Shown: positions 19,727 to 28,417 of the stretch, piece by piece | Position numbering within the stretch: position 1 is the first letter of the stretch | Layout: every line of letters begins with the position of its first letter | Origin: Hydromonas sp. | GTDB taxonomy: Bacteria; Pseudomonadota; Gammaproteobacteria; Burkholderiales; Burkholderiaceae | Direction of reading: 5' to 3' | NCBI GenBank assembly: GCA_017495165.1 | Contig: JAFEII010000017.1 | Location: 1 to 64,000, forward strand | DNA: 64,000 nucleotides | Position numbers and translations under genes: made by a program | The notes under the pieces: model-generated | Told to the model about the DNA's origin: nothing | Database searches by the model: none | The model's input: only the letters and a program-made list of their open reading frames with translations

Positions 19727-22204
19727 TTATGACTTGGCCTTTGTTTTGGCCGTCGCTTTTGTACTTTCTTTTTTTACTGCCTGCGTGCTTGCGGTTTTGG
19801 CCGCTGCTTTTGGCGCAGTTTGTGCCGCTGCTTTTGTACTGGCTGTGGCTTTTGGGTTGGCGGTGGCCGATGCCTTGCTGCTCACTTTGGCAGCCGCCTT
19901 AGGCGCCGCTTGCGCGGTTGTTTTTGCGCTGGCTTGTTTGGTGTCGGTTTTTGCTGCGCTGGTGGCTTTGGCGGCTGTTTTTGGTTGCGCTTGTGCTTGT
20001 TTGAGTGCTGCACCTGCTGGAGCGTTGGTTTTTGGCGTGGCTTTTGTATCAGCCTTTGCGCTCACTTTTGCGCTGGCTTTTGGTGTGGCCTTTGTTGTGG
20101 TGTTGGTTTTGACTTGTGGGGCGGGCGCGCTGGTTTTTTTGGCAGATGCCAATTCAATGCGAGAGGCTGATTTTTGGGTCACCTGTTTGGTGGTGCGGTT
20201 GCTTTTTGCAACGAGTTTTTCCGATTGTGAGGTGTTTTTGGCAACGGTTACGGCAGTGTGCTTGGCTGCTGGTTTGGCCTTAACTGTGATCACGTCAGGC
20301 GTTGGCGCGGCCGCAATCACAGGCAGCTCAACAAACGGCGCGAGTATTGAGTCGGCCAGATTGGCGGTTGGCGGTGTGCTCACGTCTGCTGGCGGCATGT
20401 TGATGTCATTTGGAAAGGAAGCGGTGTTGCTTGCTGCTTGTGCTACTTGTGTTGTGGCCGTTGGTGTTGTTTGTGCGATTTGCACAGGCGAGTCGATTTC
20501 TAATGGCGCAATGGCGGGTTGCGGGCTGTCAATTGGGTCGTTTGCGGTCAAACGTTGCGACACCAATGGGCTGAACGTCTCGATGGGTGTGGCCGCCGTG
20601 GTTGCGACAGGAATAGCTTCTATAACCGTTGTTTGCGTAGGCAAAGGCATGTTGAGTGCAATTTGTTCAACCGGCGCAACAGGTGATGTTACTGCGGCTT
20701 GGAACGGGTCTGGGGTTGGTGTGACCACGAACTCTTGCGAGAAAACGGGTACGGGTGTGGCTGTTGCAGCGCCAACCACAATCGCATTCTTGCCTGTGAC
20801 GGGGTCGCTCAGGTTGTTTGCATTTTTGATGGCAAAGCCAATTTGGTCAATGTCAGCGTTGTTGTTTTGGCTGTTGATGGCCGTTTCTGTGTTGCTAAAT
20901 GATGTGTTGCTTGCGCCAATGATGCCGCTGCGCTCAGCACGGGTTGCTTCGTCCGAGGTGGCAAGGATGATTGCGGGTTGTTCGGTGAATGTGCCGCCAT
21001 CTAAACTCATGCCGTCTGTACTGGTGGACAAGCCCGCTGTGAGTGCTGCGTATGGAATGTCTTGGCTTGAGTTGTTGTCGGTGCGCGGTACGAGCAAGGT
21101 TGAGCCTGATTTGACATAGTCATGAAACGATGGAATGTTGTTCAGTGCGCGCAAATTGCTGGCTGAGGTGTTGAATTTATTGGCAATGTCATCCAAGGTT
21201 TCCGAGCTGTAGGCCGAATACGTGGTGATGCTTGACAGCGTGTCCGAGCTGTTAAATGCGCGGCGTAAATCATCCGCGCGATCCGCAGGCACTAAAATTT
21301 TGCTGCCCAAAGACGCAACAATCACTGATTTTTTGTAAGCAGGGTTGATGCGACGAAACGCTTCAACGTCCATGCCCGCCAAGCGCGCGGCTGTTGCAAA
21401 GTCAATGTCACGGGTGACGTTGACAATGTCGTGGCGCGGGCTGTTGGGAATGTTGGGCAAGGTGATGCCAAACTGTGCAGGGTTGTTCACAATGTTTTTG
21501 ATTGCTTGGAGTTTTGGGACGTATTGCTGGGTTTCAAGTGGCATTTTGATGTCGCTGTATGTGCCGGCAAGCCCCGCATTTTGAGCGCGACGCACGGCTT
21601 TGCTCACGTTGCCAGGGCCCCAATTGTAAGCGGCCAGCGCCAATTGCCAATCACCAAACTGGTCATGCAAGCGCTGCAAAAACGTGAGTGCTGCCTCGGT
21701 GGAGGCCACCACGTCATTGCGCTGGTCTGCGTAGTAATTTTGTTTGAGTTCAAAGTCTTTGCCTGTGGCAGGCATAAATTGCCACAAACCCGCCGCTTTA
21801 ACGGGCGATTGCGCCGTGGTGACAAAAGCCGATTCTACAAATGGCAGCAGCGCGATTTCGCTTGGCATATTGCGCCGCTCGATTTCGTTCATGATGTGGT
21901 ACATAAAGTCGCCCGAACGGTCTGTCATGCGCGCCACATAATCGGCGCGTTGCGCGTAGTAGGCTTCTTTTTTGGTGACTTCGGCATTGTATAAATCAGG
22001 AATGCCGTAATTGTTGCGCACACGTTGCCAAACGTCGTTGGATTGGGTTTGGGCTGTGTAACCCGATGTGCTGGTGCTGTGCGAGTTGGTATTGTTGCTA
22101 TTATTGCTGCTGCTGGCGCAAGCGCTCACCAACAAAGTGGCTGCGCATAAGCTGATGATGCGGTTGGCTTTAAAAAAAGCACGGGCTTTTTGGATAATGG
22201 TCAT
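19727..22204 (-). CDS. mltD: Membrane-bound lytic transglycosylase MltD with a long basic tail
   Basis: An 825-residue lipoprotein with lipobox LVSAC (Cys29). An SLT domain spans about 108-215, with catalytic Glu124 in LPFVESAF and AAYNWGPGNVSKA. One LysM domain lies at about 327-374. It cleaves peptidoglycan as an outer-membrane-anchored enzyme. The last ~400 residues are low complexity. The final ~190 are an Ala/Lys/Thr-rich, histone H1-like tail that should be strongly basic. Such a long tail is not part of the core family. The location next to gloB and rnhA is conserved in Betaproteobacteria. Confidence 0.92.
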   Translation of the reverse strand: MTIIQKARAFFKANRIISLCAATLLVSACASSSNNSNNTNSHSTSTSGYTAQTQSNDVWQRVRNNYGIPDLYNAEVTKKEAYYAQRADYVARMTDRSGDFMYHIMNEIERRNMPSEIALLPFVESAFVTTAQSPVKAAGLWQFMPATGKDFELKQNYYADQRNDVVASTEAALTFLQRLHDQFGDWQLALAAYNWGPGNVSKAVRRAQNAGLAGTYSDIKMPLETQQYVPKLQAIKNIVNNPAQFGITLPNIPNSPRHDIVNVTRDIDFATAARLAGMDVEAFRRINPAYKKSVIVASLGSKILVPADRADDLRRAFNSSDTLSSITTYSAYSSETLDDIANKFNTSASNLRALNNIPSFHDYVKSGSTLLVPRTDNNSSQDIPYAALTAGLSTSTDGMSLDGGTFTEQPAIILATSDEATRAERSGIIGASNTSFSNTETAINSQNNNADIDQIGFAIKNANNLSDPVTGKNAIVVGAATATPVPVFSQEFVVTPTPDPFQAAVTSPVAPVEQIALNMPLPTQTTVIEAIPVATTAATPIETFSPLVSQRLTANDPIDSPQPAIAPLEIDSPVQIAQTTPTATTQVAQAASNTASFPNDINMPPADVSTPPTANLADSILAPFVELPVIAAAPTPDVITVKAKPAAKHTAVTVAKNTSQSEKLVAKSNRTTKQVTQKSASRIELASAKKTSAPAPQVKTNTTTKATPKASAKVSAKADTKATPKTNAPAGAALKQAQAQPKTAAKATSAAKTDTKQASAKTTAQAAPKAAAKVSSKASATANPKATASTKAAAQTAPKAAAKTASTQAVKKESTKATAKTKAKS

Positions 22205-22263
22205 AAAATCTTTCGGTGAGGCTGGAGCGTACTCGACAGCGCGATTGTGTTAAACCCCATCGT

Positions 22264-22865
22264 TTAAAATTCAACACAGTGAAAAGCATCAACAGGCGTA
22301 ACAGGCGTTTGAGTGTCAGTGTGACACGCGCCCTGATGCTTGGCAAATTGGGTTAAGTCGTCAATCCATGCGACATCAAATGCAATGACGCGTAAAAAAG
22401 GATTGATGCGTTTTTCGAGCGCTAGATCAGAGGGCAAGCTTGGCAGCCCCATCGCGCGGGCGTATTTTACCTGATTGTGATGCGCTTGTGTGGCCGCGCA
22501 CGTGTTTTGTATGACCCGCGCAAACTCAAGGTTGCTTGCGTGTATTCGTAGGCACAGGCAGCCAAGGAGTGTTCGGGCAATTGCATCAGTAAACAACCGC
22601 TGTGGCTCAGTTAAATGTGGCCAACTGCGCAAGCTGTTTGGAAGTCGCACTGCGCCAAAAACCTCACCACGAAGCAATGGCAATCAATCCGCCACGCCAT
22701 CAATATGATTCGCATGATGGTGCGTGATGCGCAGGTCGGCAAGTATGAAACCGCGTTGCTCTATATAATCTCGAACGGGTTCGCTAAGGATGGATCAATC
22801 ACCCACGCATGGGTTTGATTGTGCAAAATCCAAGTGTAATGATCATGGCGGCAGACAATACAATC
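22264..22865 (-). pseudogene. gloB: Decayed hydroxyacylglutathione hydrolase gene (gloB remnant)
   Basis: The pieces of GloB are present in order on the minus strand but in different frames. Near 22800-22845 an N-terminal piece reads YTWILHNQTHAWVIDPSLA. After a frameshift comes EPVRDYIEQRGF, then the metal-binding motif as THHHANHIDG (Asp replaced by Asn), ending in a TGA near 22685. The C-terminal part at 22264-22683 keeps SNLEFARVIQ and LEKRINPFLRV, the GloB end signature. Much of the middle, including the second metal-binding region, is missing. The locus matches the usual gloB position. A non-functional gene is the clear reading; sequencing error could explain one frameshift but not the loss of the middle. 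Confidence 0.8.
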
Positions 22866-22886
22866 AAATGTGAGCATGAGGAAAAT

Positions 22887-23651
22887 ATGGAACAAAAAAA
22901 TTGGCAGAGCGTGGCAGGTCAATATCTAACCGACTGGCAACAGCGCTTATTAGACAAATGGGTTGGCGACGCGTTTGGCTATTATGCCGCACAACTGGGG
23001 CACACGTCGCGCTTGAGCGGCTTGCAAAACAACCGCTGTTCGCATCGGCTCATGCTTGAAGTTGGCCAAACACAGCCCAATCATCACCTCACCGATGAGG
23101 TTGAATCGCTGCTTGTCGATGATTTCACCGAGCTGCCCTTTGAGACCGACAGCATGGATTTATTGATTTTGCCGCACACACTGGATGACCACAAAGACCC
23201 GCACGCCGTTCTGCGCGAAGCGTATCGGGTGCTGCGCCCAGAAGGCAAAATGATTATTCTTGGCAACAACCCATTTAGTTTATGGGGCGCACGCGCCATG
23301 GTTGGGCGCTGGCTCGGTAAACCATGGTGGGCATATCAAGCGCAGGCCTTGCATTTACACCGCCTCAAAGATTGGCTCGAGTTGCTCAATTGCGACATCA
23401 CCCAAGGCAAATTTGGCTGCTACGCACCATACGTTAAAAACGCTGAATGGCTGGCGCGCTGGCTCTGGCTTGAAGCCGCAGGAGACAGATGGTGGGGCGT
23501 GGCAGGCGCAACGTATGCACTCACGGCGGTCAAACGCGTGTATTCACCGACCTTGGTTGGACGCATCAACGACAAAAGCCGCACCAAACGCTGGGCAGCG
23601 CAACCCGCCATAAACAGCGTCAACCAACACAAAGAAACGGATTTGATTTAA
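22887..23651 (+). CDS. SAM-dependent methyltransferase (class I)
   Basis: A 254-residue protein. [42 protein letters not shown] matches the core of class I methyltransferases, although the first glycine-rich SAM loop is weak (MLEVGQTQ). It is the conserved unknown methyltransferase found between gloB and rnhA in Betaproteobacteria; its substrate is unknown. The ATG at 22887 has GAGGAAA just upstream and is preferred to an in-frame ATG at 22809. The stop codon overlaps the rnhA start (TAATG), so the two are co-translated. Confidence 0.85.
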   Translation: MEQKNWQSVAGQYLTDWQQRLLDKWVGDAFGYYAAQLGHTSRLSGLQNNRCSHRLMLEVGQTQPNHHLTDEVESLLVDDFTELPFETDSMDLLILPHTLDDHKDPHAVLREAYRVLRPEGKMIILGNNPFSLWGARAMVGRWLGKPWWAYQAQALHLHRLKDWLELLNCDITQGKFGCYAPYVKNAEWLARWLWLEAAGDRWWGVAGATYALTAVKRVYSPTLVGRINDKSRTKRWAAQPAINSVNQHKETDLI

Positions 23652-24091
23652 TGAAAACAGTACAAATTTACACCGACGGCGCATGCAAAGGCAACCCAGG
23701 CGTGGGCGGCTGGGGCGCATTACTGCGTTGCGGCACGGTTGAAAAAGAACTCTTCGGCGGCGAACCCTTAACCACCAACAACCGCATGGAGTTGCTCGCC
23801 GTGATAGAAGGCATACGGGCGCTCAAAACCCGCAGCATTGTTGAAGTCTACACCGACTCGCAATACGTCCAAAAAGGCGTGAGTGAATGGCTGGCAGGCT
23901 GGAAAAAAAATGGCTGGAAAACCGCCGCACGCAAACCGGTTAAAAACGACGACTTATGGAAAGACTTGGACGCGCTCTTAAACAACCACCAATTTAGCTG
24001 GCATTGGGTCAAAGGCCACGCAGGCCACATTGAAAACGAGCGCGCCGACGACTTGGCCAATCAAGGAGCGGCCAGCGTGGCCGGTTTGTAG
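23651..24091 (+). CDS. rnhA: Ribonuclease HI
   Basis: A 146-residue complete RNase H. The catalytic acidic residues are in [11 protein letters not shown] (Asp), [11 protein letters not shown] (Glu), [12 protein letters not shown] (Asp) and NERADDLAN (Asp). The basic handle region [22 protein letters not shown] is present. It degrades RNA in RNA:DNA hybrids. It overlaps the upstream methyltransferase gene by 1 nt and is followed by a strong terminator. Confidence 0.97.
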   Translation: MKTVQIYTDGACKGNPGVGGWGALLRCGTVEKELFGGEPLTTNNRMELLAVIEGIRALKTRSIVEVYTDSQYVQKGVSEWLAGWKKNGWKTAARKPVKNDDLWKDLDALLNNHQFSWHWVKGHAGHIENERADDLANQGAASVAGL

Positions 24092-24116
24092 CCCAGCCTC
24101 AACCGCCCATTGATGC

Positions 24117-24144
24117 AAAACCGCCCAAAAGATTGGGCGGTTTT
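24117..24144. terminator. Terminator between rnhA and cydB
   Basis: A 12-bp perfect stem (AAAACCGCCCAA, 4-nt loop) is followed by TTTTTT. It lies between convergent genes. Confidence 0.9.
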
Positions 24145-24185
24145 TTAAATTGTAAGATGTACGAATGAGTCAACGCATTCATGTT

Positions 24186-24221
24186 ACTCACGCCACTCAC
24201 GCCACTCACGCCATTCACGTC
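24186..24221. repeat. Short tandem repeat, 9-bp unit
   Basis: Three exact copies of ACTCACGCC are followed by a diverged fourth (ATTCACGTC). The repeat is non-coding and lies between rnhA and cydB. Confidence 0.8.
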
Positions 24222-24265
24222 ACAATTATTTGTATTTGCCTCGCAAACCGCATCGGCTTTTCGGT

Positions 24266-25276
24266 CTATCTGTGCGACTGATGCAAATCGGTTTTGCCCC
24301 AAAAAACCTTATAAACCCAAGCGGTATAAAGCAAAATCATGGGCAAGCTGATACACGCGCCGACCAGTAAAATTTTTAGCGAGGACGGACTGCTGGCAGC
24401 TTGCCAAATCGTCATTTTGTCTAAAATAATAAATGGGAATAGGCTATAAGCCAGCCCCAAACCAGCGAGCAAGCAAAGCGCGATTGTTGCCGCAAAAATC
24501 AGCCAGCCGTAGCCATTTTTGAGCAAAGTTTGGCTGCCACTGACGTGCCAGATTACCGCAAGCGCAAGCACCGTTAATACGGGAATTGGCGCGAGCAGGA
24601 TGAAGCTGAACGCATCGCCAAACCACTTGCGCTCAATGGTTGGGCTGATCAATGGGGTGGCGGCAGAAATGGCCATTAAACCGATTACGACCGGAAACCA
24701 CGCCTGTCTCGCCCATTTGGCCGCTTTGTTTTGCAGCGTTGGGTTGGCAATTTTCATCATCAACCAACCTGAACCCAATAAAATATAAAAAGCGGGCAAC
24801 GTGAGCGCAATCAATGCGCAAAATAAATAATACCCAACCGTGTTGCCCATTAAACCCGCCACGTATTCGCCCAGCATCCAGCCTTGAGCGAGTGCCGCCA
24901 TCCACGAACCCAGCGTAAAACAGCGCTCCCATAACAAGCGGTGCGTGTCGTGCGCTTTAATCCGAAAATCAAACGAGACGCCGCGCAAAATCAGCCCAAA
25001 CAGCATGATAAAAATTGGGATGTAAAGCGCCGACAAAATTTGCCCTTGCGCCTGTGGAAAAGCCACCAAAAGTAAGCCAATCCCAAGCACCAACCACGTT
25101 TCGTTGGCATCCCAAAATGGCGCAATCGAGGTCATCATCAGGTTTTTTTCAGAGTGGCTGGCAAATGGCAGCAGCATGCCAAGCCCCAAATCATAGCCAT
25201 CAAGGCTCACATAAATCAGCATGGACAAGCCCATCAGCCCCATAAAAATCACGGGTAAATAGTCGTTAAAGGTCAT
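24266..25276 (-). CDS. cydB: Cytochrome bd-type quinol oxidase subunit II
   Basis: A 336-residue membrane protein with about eight helices. The N-terminal YVSLDGYDLGLGMLLPF and APFWDANETWLVLG are CydB signatures. The oxidase passes electrons from quinol to oxygen at the inner membrane. It follows cydA after 76 bp. A CydX-like small protein was not found behind it. With the short-loop CydA, the pair fits the cyanide-insensitive (CioAB) type. Confidence 0.94.
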   Translation of the reverse strand: MTFNDYLPVIFMGLMGLSMLIYVSLDGYDLGLGMLLPFASHSEKNLMMTSIAPFWDANETWLVLGIGLLLVAFPQAQGQILSALYIPIFIMLFGLILRGVSFDFRIKAHDTHRLLWERCFTLGSWMAALAQGWMLGEYVAGLMGNTVGYYLFCALIALTLPAFYILLGSGWLMMKIANPTLQNKAAKWARQAWFPVVIGLMAISAATPLISPTIERKWFGDAFSFILLAPIPVLTVLALAVIWHVSGSQTLLKNGYGWLIFAATIALCLLAGLGLAYSLFPFIILDKMTIWQAASSPSSLKILLVGACISLPMILLYTAWVYKVFWGKTDLHQSHR

Positions 25277-25332
25277 GACGTACTCCTATTGTGAGGGTTT
25301 CATGCTCACCGTTTCAAAATCTAAAATCTATA

Positions 25333-25371
25333 TTCACGTTCAAAATTTACGTTCAATGTTCACGTTTGAAC
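25333..25371. repeat. Three adjacent 13-bp imperfect repeats at the cydA/cydB junction
   Basis: TTCACGTTCAAAA, TTTACGTTCAATG and TTCACGTTTGAAC follow one another without gaps at 25333, 25346 and 25359. They cover the cydA stop codon and the start of the cydA-cydB spacer. Confidence 0.6.
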
Positions 25372-26657
25372 GCCAAATAACGCATGACCGAGATGTAAGC
25401 AAAAATCAGTGCGATATACAGCAAAACATAAAGCGTCAAACTGCCCGCAACCTTGCTTGCAGGGTGCTGCGCAACCAAATCCGCCGTGCGCAAAACCCCG
25501 TACACCAGCCAAGGCTGGCGCCCCGTTTCAGTCACATACCAGCCCGCCAGCGTGGCCAGCCAGCCCGAAAATGTCATGGCCTGCAATACCCGCAAACGCC
25601 AGCGCGGCCATGTTTGCACATCGGGCTGTCTGCGCAGTAAAAATGCAGCTGCCCAAGCCACCAAAAGCATGAGAACGCCTGTGCCTACCATAACTCGGAA
25701 TGACCAGAAAACCATGCTGACATTGGGTTTGTCCTCAAAAGAACTCAATCCTTGGACTTCGCCATCCCATTTGTGGGTCAAAATCAAACTTGAGACATTC
25801 GGGATTTCGAGCGCGTAGTCATTGCGCTGTGTCTCGCTATTTGGCAGCCCAAACAGCACCAGCGGCACGGATTTTTGTGTGTGCCACAAACCTTCCATGG
25901 CTGCGACTTTGGCGGGCTGGTGTTTGAGCGTATTCAAACCATGCAGATCGCCCATAAAAATTTGGAGCGGTACAGTGATGGCGAGTAAAACAACGCCCGT
26001 GCGAATCATTTTTGTGCTCGCGCCATCGCCGCGCCCAGCCAAAATACGCCATGCCGACAGACCTGTAATTAAAAAACCAGCCGTCACAAACGATGCCAAC
26101 ATTTTGTGGCTAAAGCGGTAAGGAAATGACGGATTAAACACAATCGCCCACCAATCGGTCGCAATAATTTGGCCCGATGGTAACAGCTCAAAGCCAGCGG
26201 GCGTTTGCATCCATGAATTTAAAGCCACAATCCAAAACGTCGACATGGATGTGCCTATCGCCACCATGCAGCTGGCAAACATGTGCACTTTGTTTGAAAC
26301 ATGCTCTTTGCCGTACAGCATCACGCCCAAAAAGCTCGCTTCCAAAAAAAACGCCGTCATGACTTCAAAGCCCAATAATGGCCCCGCAATATCACCTGCT
26401 TTTTCCATAAAGCCCGGCCAATTGGTGCCAAACTGAAAACTCATCGTCACGCCAGAAACAACCCCCAGCGCAAACGTGAGCGCAAACCATTTGACGGCTC
26501 TGTCGTATGCCTTTGCCCAAGCAATCTCTTTGGTTTGGGTAAAGCGCAGACGAAAAAACAATAAAATCCAAGCCAGCGCAATCGTAATGACTGGAAACAG
26601 AATGTGAAAACTGATATTCAGCGCAAACTGCATGCGCGATAGAGTGAGCGCGTCCAT
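25353..26657 (-). CDS. cydA: Cytochrome bd-type quinol oxidase subunit I, short Q-loop (CioA) type
   Basis: A 434-residue membrane protein with the N-terminal SRMQFALNISFHILFP helix (heme-ligand His) and the conserved WIVALNSWMQTPAG segment. The loop after GDLHGLNTLKHQPAK is short and lacks the long Q-loop insert of E. coli CydA. This is the pattern of the cyanide-insensitive oxidase branch. It would accept electrons from quinol and reduce oxygen at high affinity. It begins 12 bp after the GbsR-type regulator gene, so regulator and oxidase form one operon. Confidence 0.94.
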   Translation of the reverse strand: MDALTLSRMQFALNISFHILFPVITIALAWILLFFRLRFTQTKEIAWAKAYDRAVKWFALTFALGVVSGVTMSFQFGTNWPGFMEKAGDIAGPLLGFEVMTAFFLEASFLGVMLYGKEHVSNKVHMFASCMVAIGTSMSTFWIVALNSWMQTPAGFELLPSGQIIATDWWAIVFNPSFPYRFSHKMLASFVTAGFLITGLSAWRILAGRGDGASTKMIRTGVVLLAITVPLQIFMGDLHGLNTLKHQPAKVAAMEGLWHTQKSVPLVLFGLPNSETQRNDYALEIPNVSSLILTHKWDGEVQGLSSFEDKPNVSMVFWSFRVMVGTGVLMLLVAWAAAFLLRRQPDVQTWPRWRLRVLQAMTFSGWLATLAGWYVTETGRQPWLVYGVLRTADLVAQHPASKVAGSLTLYVLLYIALIFAYISVMRYLAFKREH

Positions 26658-26668
26658 GATGTACCCCT

Positions 26669-27244
26669 TTAAAGTGATGGCTTGCCATCTTTTTTACTTG
26701 GTCTAAATGTTAACTTGTCGGTCACATTTAAAACCCGTTGAACTTTTTTGCCAAACGTCATCAGTCGCGTCAGCTGCTCTGGTGACAAATGCTGGATTTC
26801 AGAAAACCAATTATTCGCCAGCTCAAACAAATCATGCATTTTTTGAATTTGCATCTGAGTGTACAGCTCCGCATCACTGCTCGGCGTTTCGAGCAACGAC
26901 TCGCGCAGCATCGACGCGGTTGGCTCAATTTCGCGTCGGTGACGCTCCGCAGCCACCGTGCGAAAAATTTCCCAAACATCGCCAAGGCTTGAGAAATGCT
27001 CGCGCCTGTCGCCCGGAATATGACTCATTTTAATCAAACGCCAGCTTTGTAACTCCTTCAAGCCAATACTCACGTTTGAACGTGAAAAGCCAAGCATCTC
27101 TGAAATGGTCTCGGCAACCAATGGCTTTTCGCTGACGTACAACAAGGCGTAAATTTGCCCAACCGTGCGATTGATGCCCCAGCGGCTGCCCATTTCGCCG
27201 AAGTGGCTTACGAATTTAAACTTGAGCGGGTTCGATTCCATCAT
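26669..27244 (-). CDS. GbsR/MarR-family transcriptional regulator
   Basis: A 191-residue protein with a winged-helix domain. VGQIYALLYVSEKPLVAETI, then SEMLGFSRSNVSIGLKELQSW, is the recognition region of the GbsR branch of MarR regulators, followed by a DRREHF wing and a helical dimerisation tail. It is the first gene of the cydAB operon and probably controls it and itself through the palindrome at 27300-27321. The ligand is unknown. Codons 1 and 2 are both ATG. Confidence 0.88.
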   Translation of the reverse strand: MMESNPLKFKFVSHFGEMGSRWGINRTVGQIYALLYVSEKPLVAETISEMLGFSRSNVSIGLKELQSWRLIKMSHIPGDRREHFSSLGDVWEIFRTVAAERHRREIEPTASMLRESLLETPSSDAELYTQMQIQKMHDLFELANNWFSEIQHLSPEQLTRLMTFGKKVQRVLNVTDKLTFRPSKKDGKPSL

Positions 27245-27556
27245 GTTGTTGCTCCTGTCTTTATTGATTTTGGGTTTGCGTGGTTTATGTTGATTTTGAA
27301 ATTTCAGTAATTTCTGAAATTAATGGTGAGATTTTACGTCAGTTTTTTAAAACGTGTTTTTTTTGGTAAAAAATGGCAAAAACTGGTGGGTGTTGGGAGG
27401 TTTTTGGAAGTGTTGCGGGGAGCTGGAGCAGCTGCGCCGCTGGCGTTGAAGCACTAAAACACTCAGGGATGGCTTAAAATAAGCGCTGGCTTGAGTTCAG
27501 AGAAACGTAATCACAACGAAGTGGGCTTTAAATTCGCCATTTGTTGTGCAAAGGTC
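27245..27556. other. Non-coding spacer upstream of the regulator-cydAB operon
   Basis: This 312-bp spacer contains the predicted operator at 27300-27321 and an insertion-element remnant at its right end. No gene is evident between them. Confidence 0.6.
27300..27321. promoter_or_regulatory. Predicted operator of the GbsR-type regulator
   Basis: AATTTCAG and CTGAAATT form 8-bp perfect arms with a 6-bp AT spacer, 56 bp before the regulator start codon. Size and placement suit a dimeric winged-helix autoregulator. Confidence 0.5.
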
Positions 27557-27558
27557 TC
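27490..27558 (-). mobile_element. Insertion-element remnant abutting the TonB-like gene
   Basis: On the minus strand, GAGACCTTTGCACAAC begins at 27558 and overlaps the stop codon of the TonB-like gene. It continues through CAAATGGCG and a TTGTGATT segment resembling the left part of the copies at 31636 and 51884. Only one end is recognisable. Confidence 0.5.
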
Positions 27559-28216
27559 AATTGGCAGGAATTTCCACCGTCACACGCGCAGCGTAGCCAA
27601 TGCAGGATTTATCGGTGCGCGTAAAACGGATGTTGCGCATCACTTGCTGGCGTACCCAGGCATTCAGCGCTGTGTTGCCACTTTGCGTGGTTAAAATCGG
27701 ATCTGTTGCGCGGTGGCTTGCATCGCGAATCACTTGAAAAACCAAGGTCTTATCGCTTGAATTTGGCAAGGGCGATGTGAGCGCAAGCTTATTGCTCCAG
27801 CCGCATTCTCGGCTTGGTTGCGGTTCAGGCGCACTGTTTTTTTCTGCAACGACAGGCGCTGTCTGCGTTTGATTGACTGCGTTGGTTTGTGTTGCAGATT
27901 GCGCTGTGCTTGGCGTTGTGTTTTGAGCTGAACTGCTTTTTTTTGGCTGGAAATCTGGGTTGGCCGTGGTTGGTTTTGGGGCGTCTGATGTGGTAAGTGT
28001 TGGCGTTTTTGGGCTGCTTGCTGTCGTGCGATTGACTGGCGCGGCGTTTGTGGTCACGGCAACCGCCGCAGGTTCAAGCGCAACTTGAACTGGCTGCACA
28101 ACGCGAGCAGGTTGTGTCATAAAAAAAGCAATCGCACCGATATGCAGCGCCAGCGCGCCCAAAAATACAATTGGGGCGCGGCGTTTAAAAGCATGCAAAG
28201 GCGTTGGGTGCGGCAT
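27557..28216 (-). CDS. TonB-like periplasmic-spanning protein
   Basis: A 219-residue protein with one N-terminal membrane anchor (FLGALALHIGAIAFFM), a Thr/Ala/Pro-rich linker of about 100 residues, and a compact C-terminal domain of about 85 residues (CGWSNKLALTS to VTVEIPAN). The layout resembles TonB energy transducers, but ExbB/ExbD genes are not nearby and the C-terminal domain match is weak. The stop codon is formed at the edge of an insertion-element end, so the original C-terminus may have been altered. Confidence 0.5.
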   Translation of the reverse strand: MPHPTPLHAFKRRAPIVFLGALALHIGAIAFFMTQPARVVQPVQVALEPAAVAVTTNAAPVNRTTASSPKTPTLTTSDAPKPTTANPDFQPKKSSSAQNTTPSTAQSATQTNAVNQTQTAPVVAEKNSAPEPQPSRECGWSNKLALTSPLPNSSDKTLVFQVIRDASHRATDPILTTQSGNTALNAWVRQQVMRNIRFTRTDKSCIGYAARVTVEIPAN

Positions 28217-28417
28217 GGTTTGGCGTCAGCTCGTCAATAAAATGAGCGGCAGTTTAACAAATTTATAAGCCTTGCGTGTGCGGGAAGCTTGGAATGCCTA
28301 CACAAACAATCCGCGCGGATGTGTCTAAAAACCGCATTTTGCGTTTACAATCTTGACTGCCAAGAGCGCGGCATGTGCGGGGTTAACAACGCTTTATTCG
28401 ATTAAAAAGAGAGCGAT

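Noticed and set aside
19683-21119. Long open frame of 478 codons on the plus strand, rich in Ala and hydrophobic residues
   Set aside because: It is exactly antisense to the low-complexity tail of mltD. Repeated Ala/Lys/Thr codons leave the opposite strand open, and there is no family motif or ribosome-binding site.
24222-24265. Small cydX gene after cydB
   Set aside because: No short frame with the tryptophan-rich CydX pattern is present; many CIO-type oxidases lack it.
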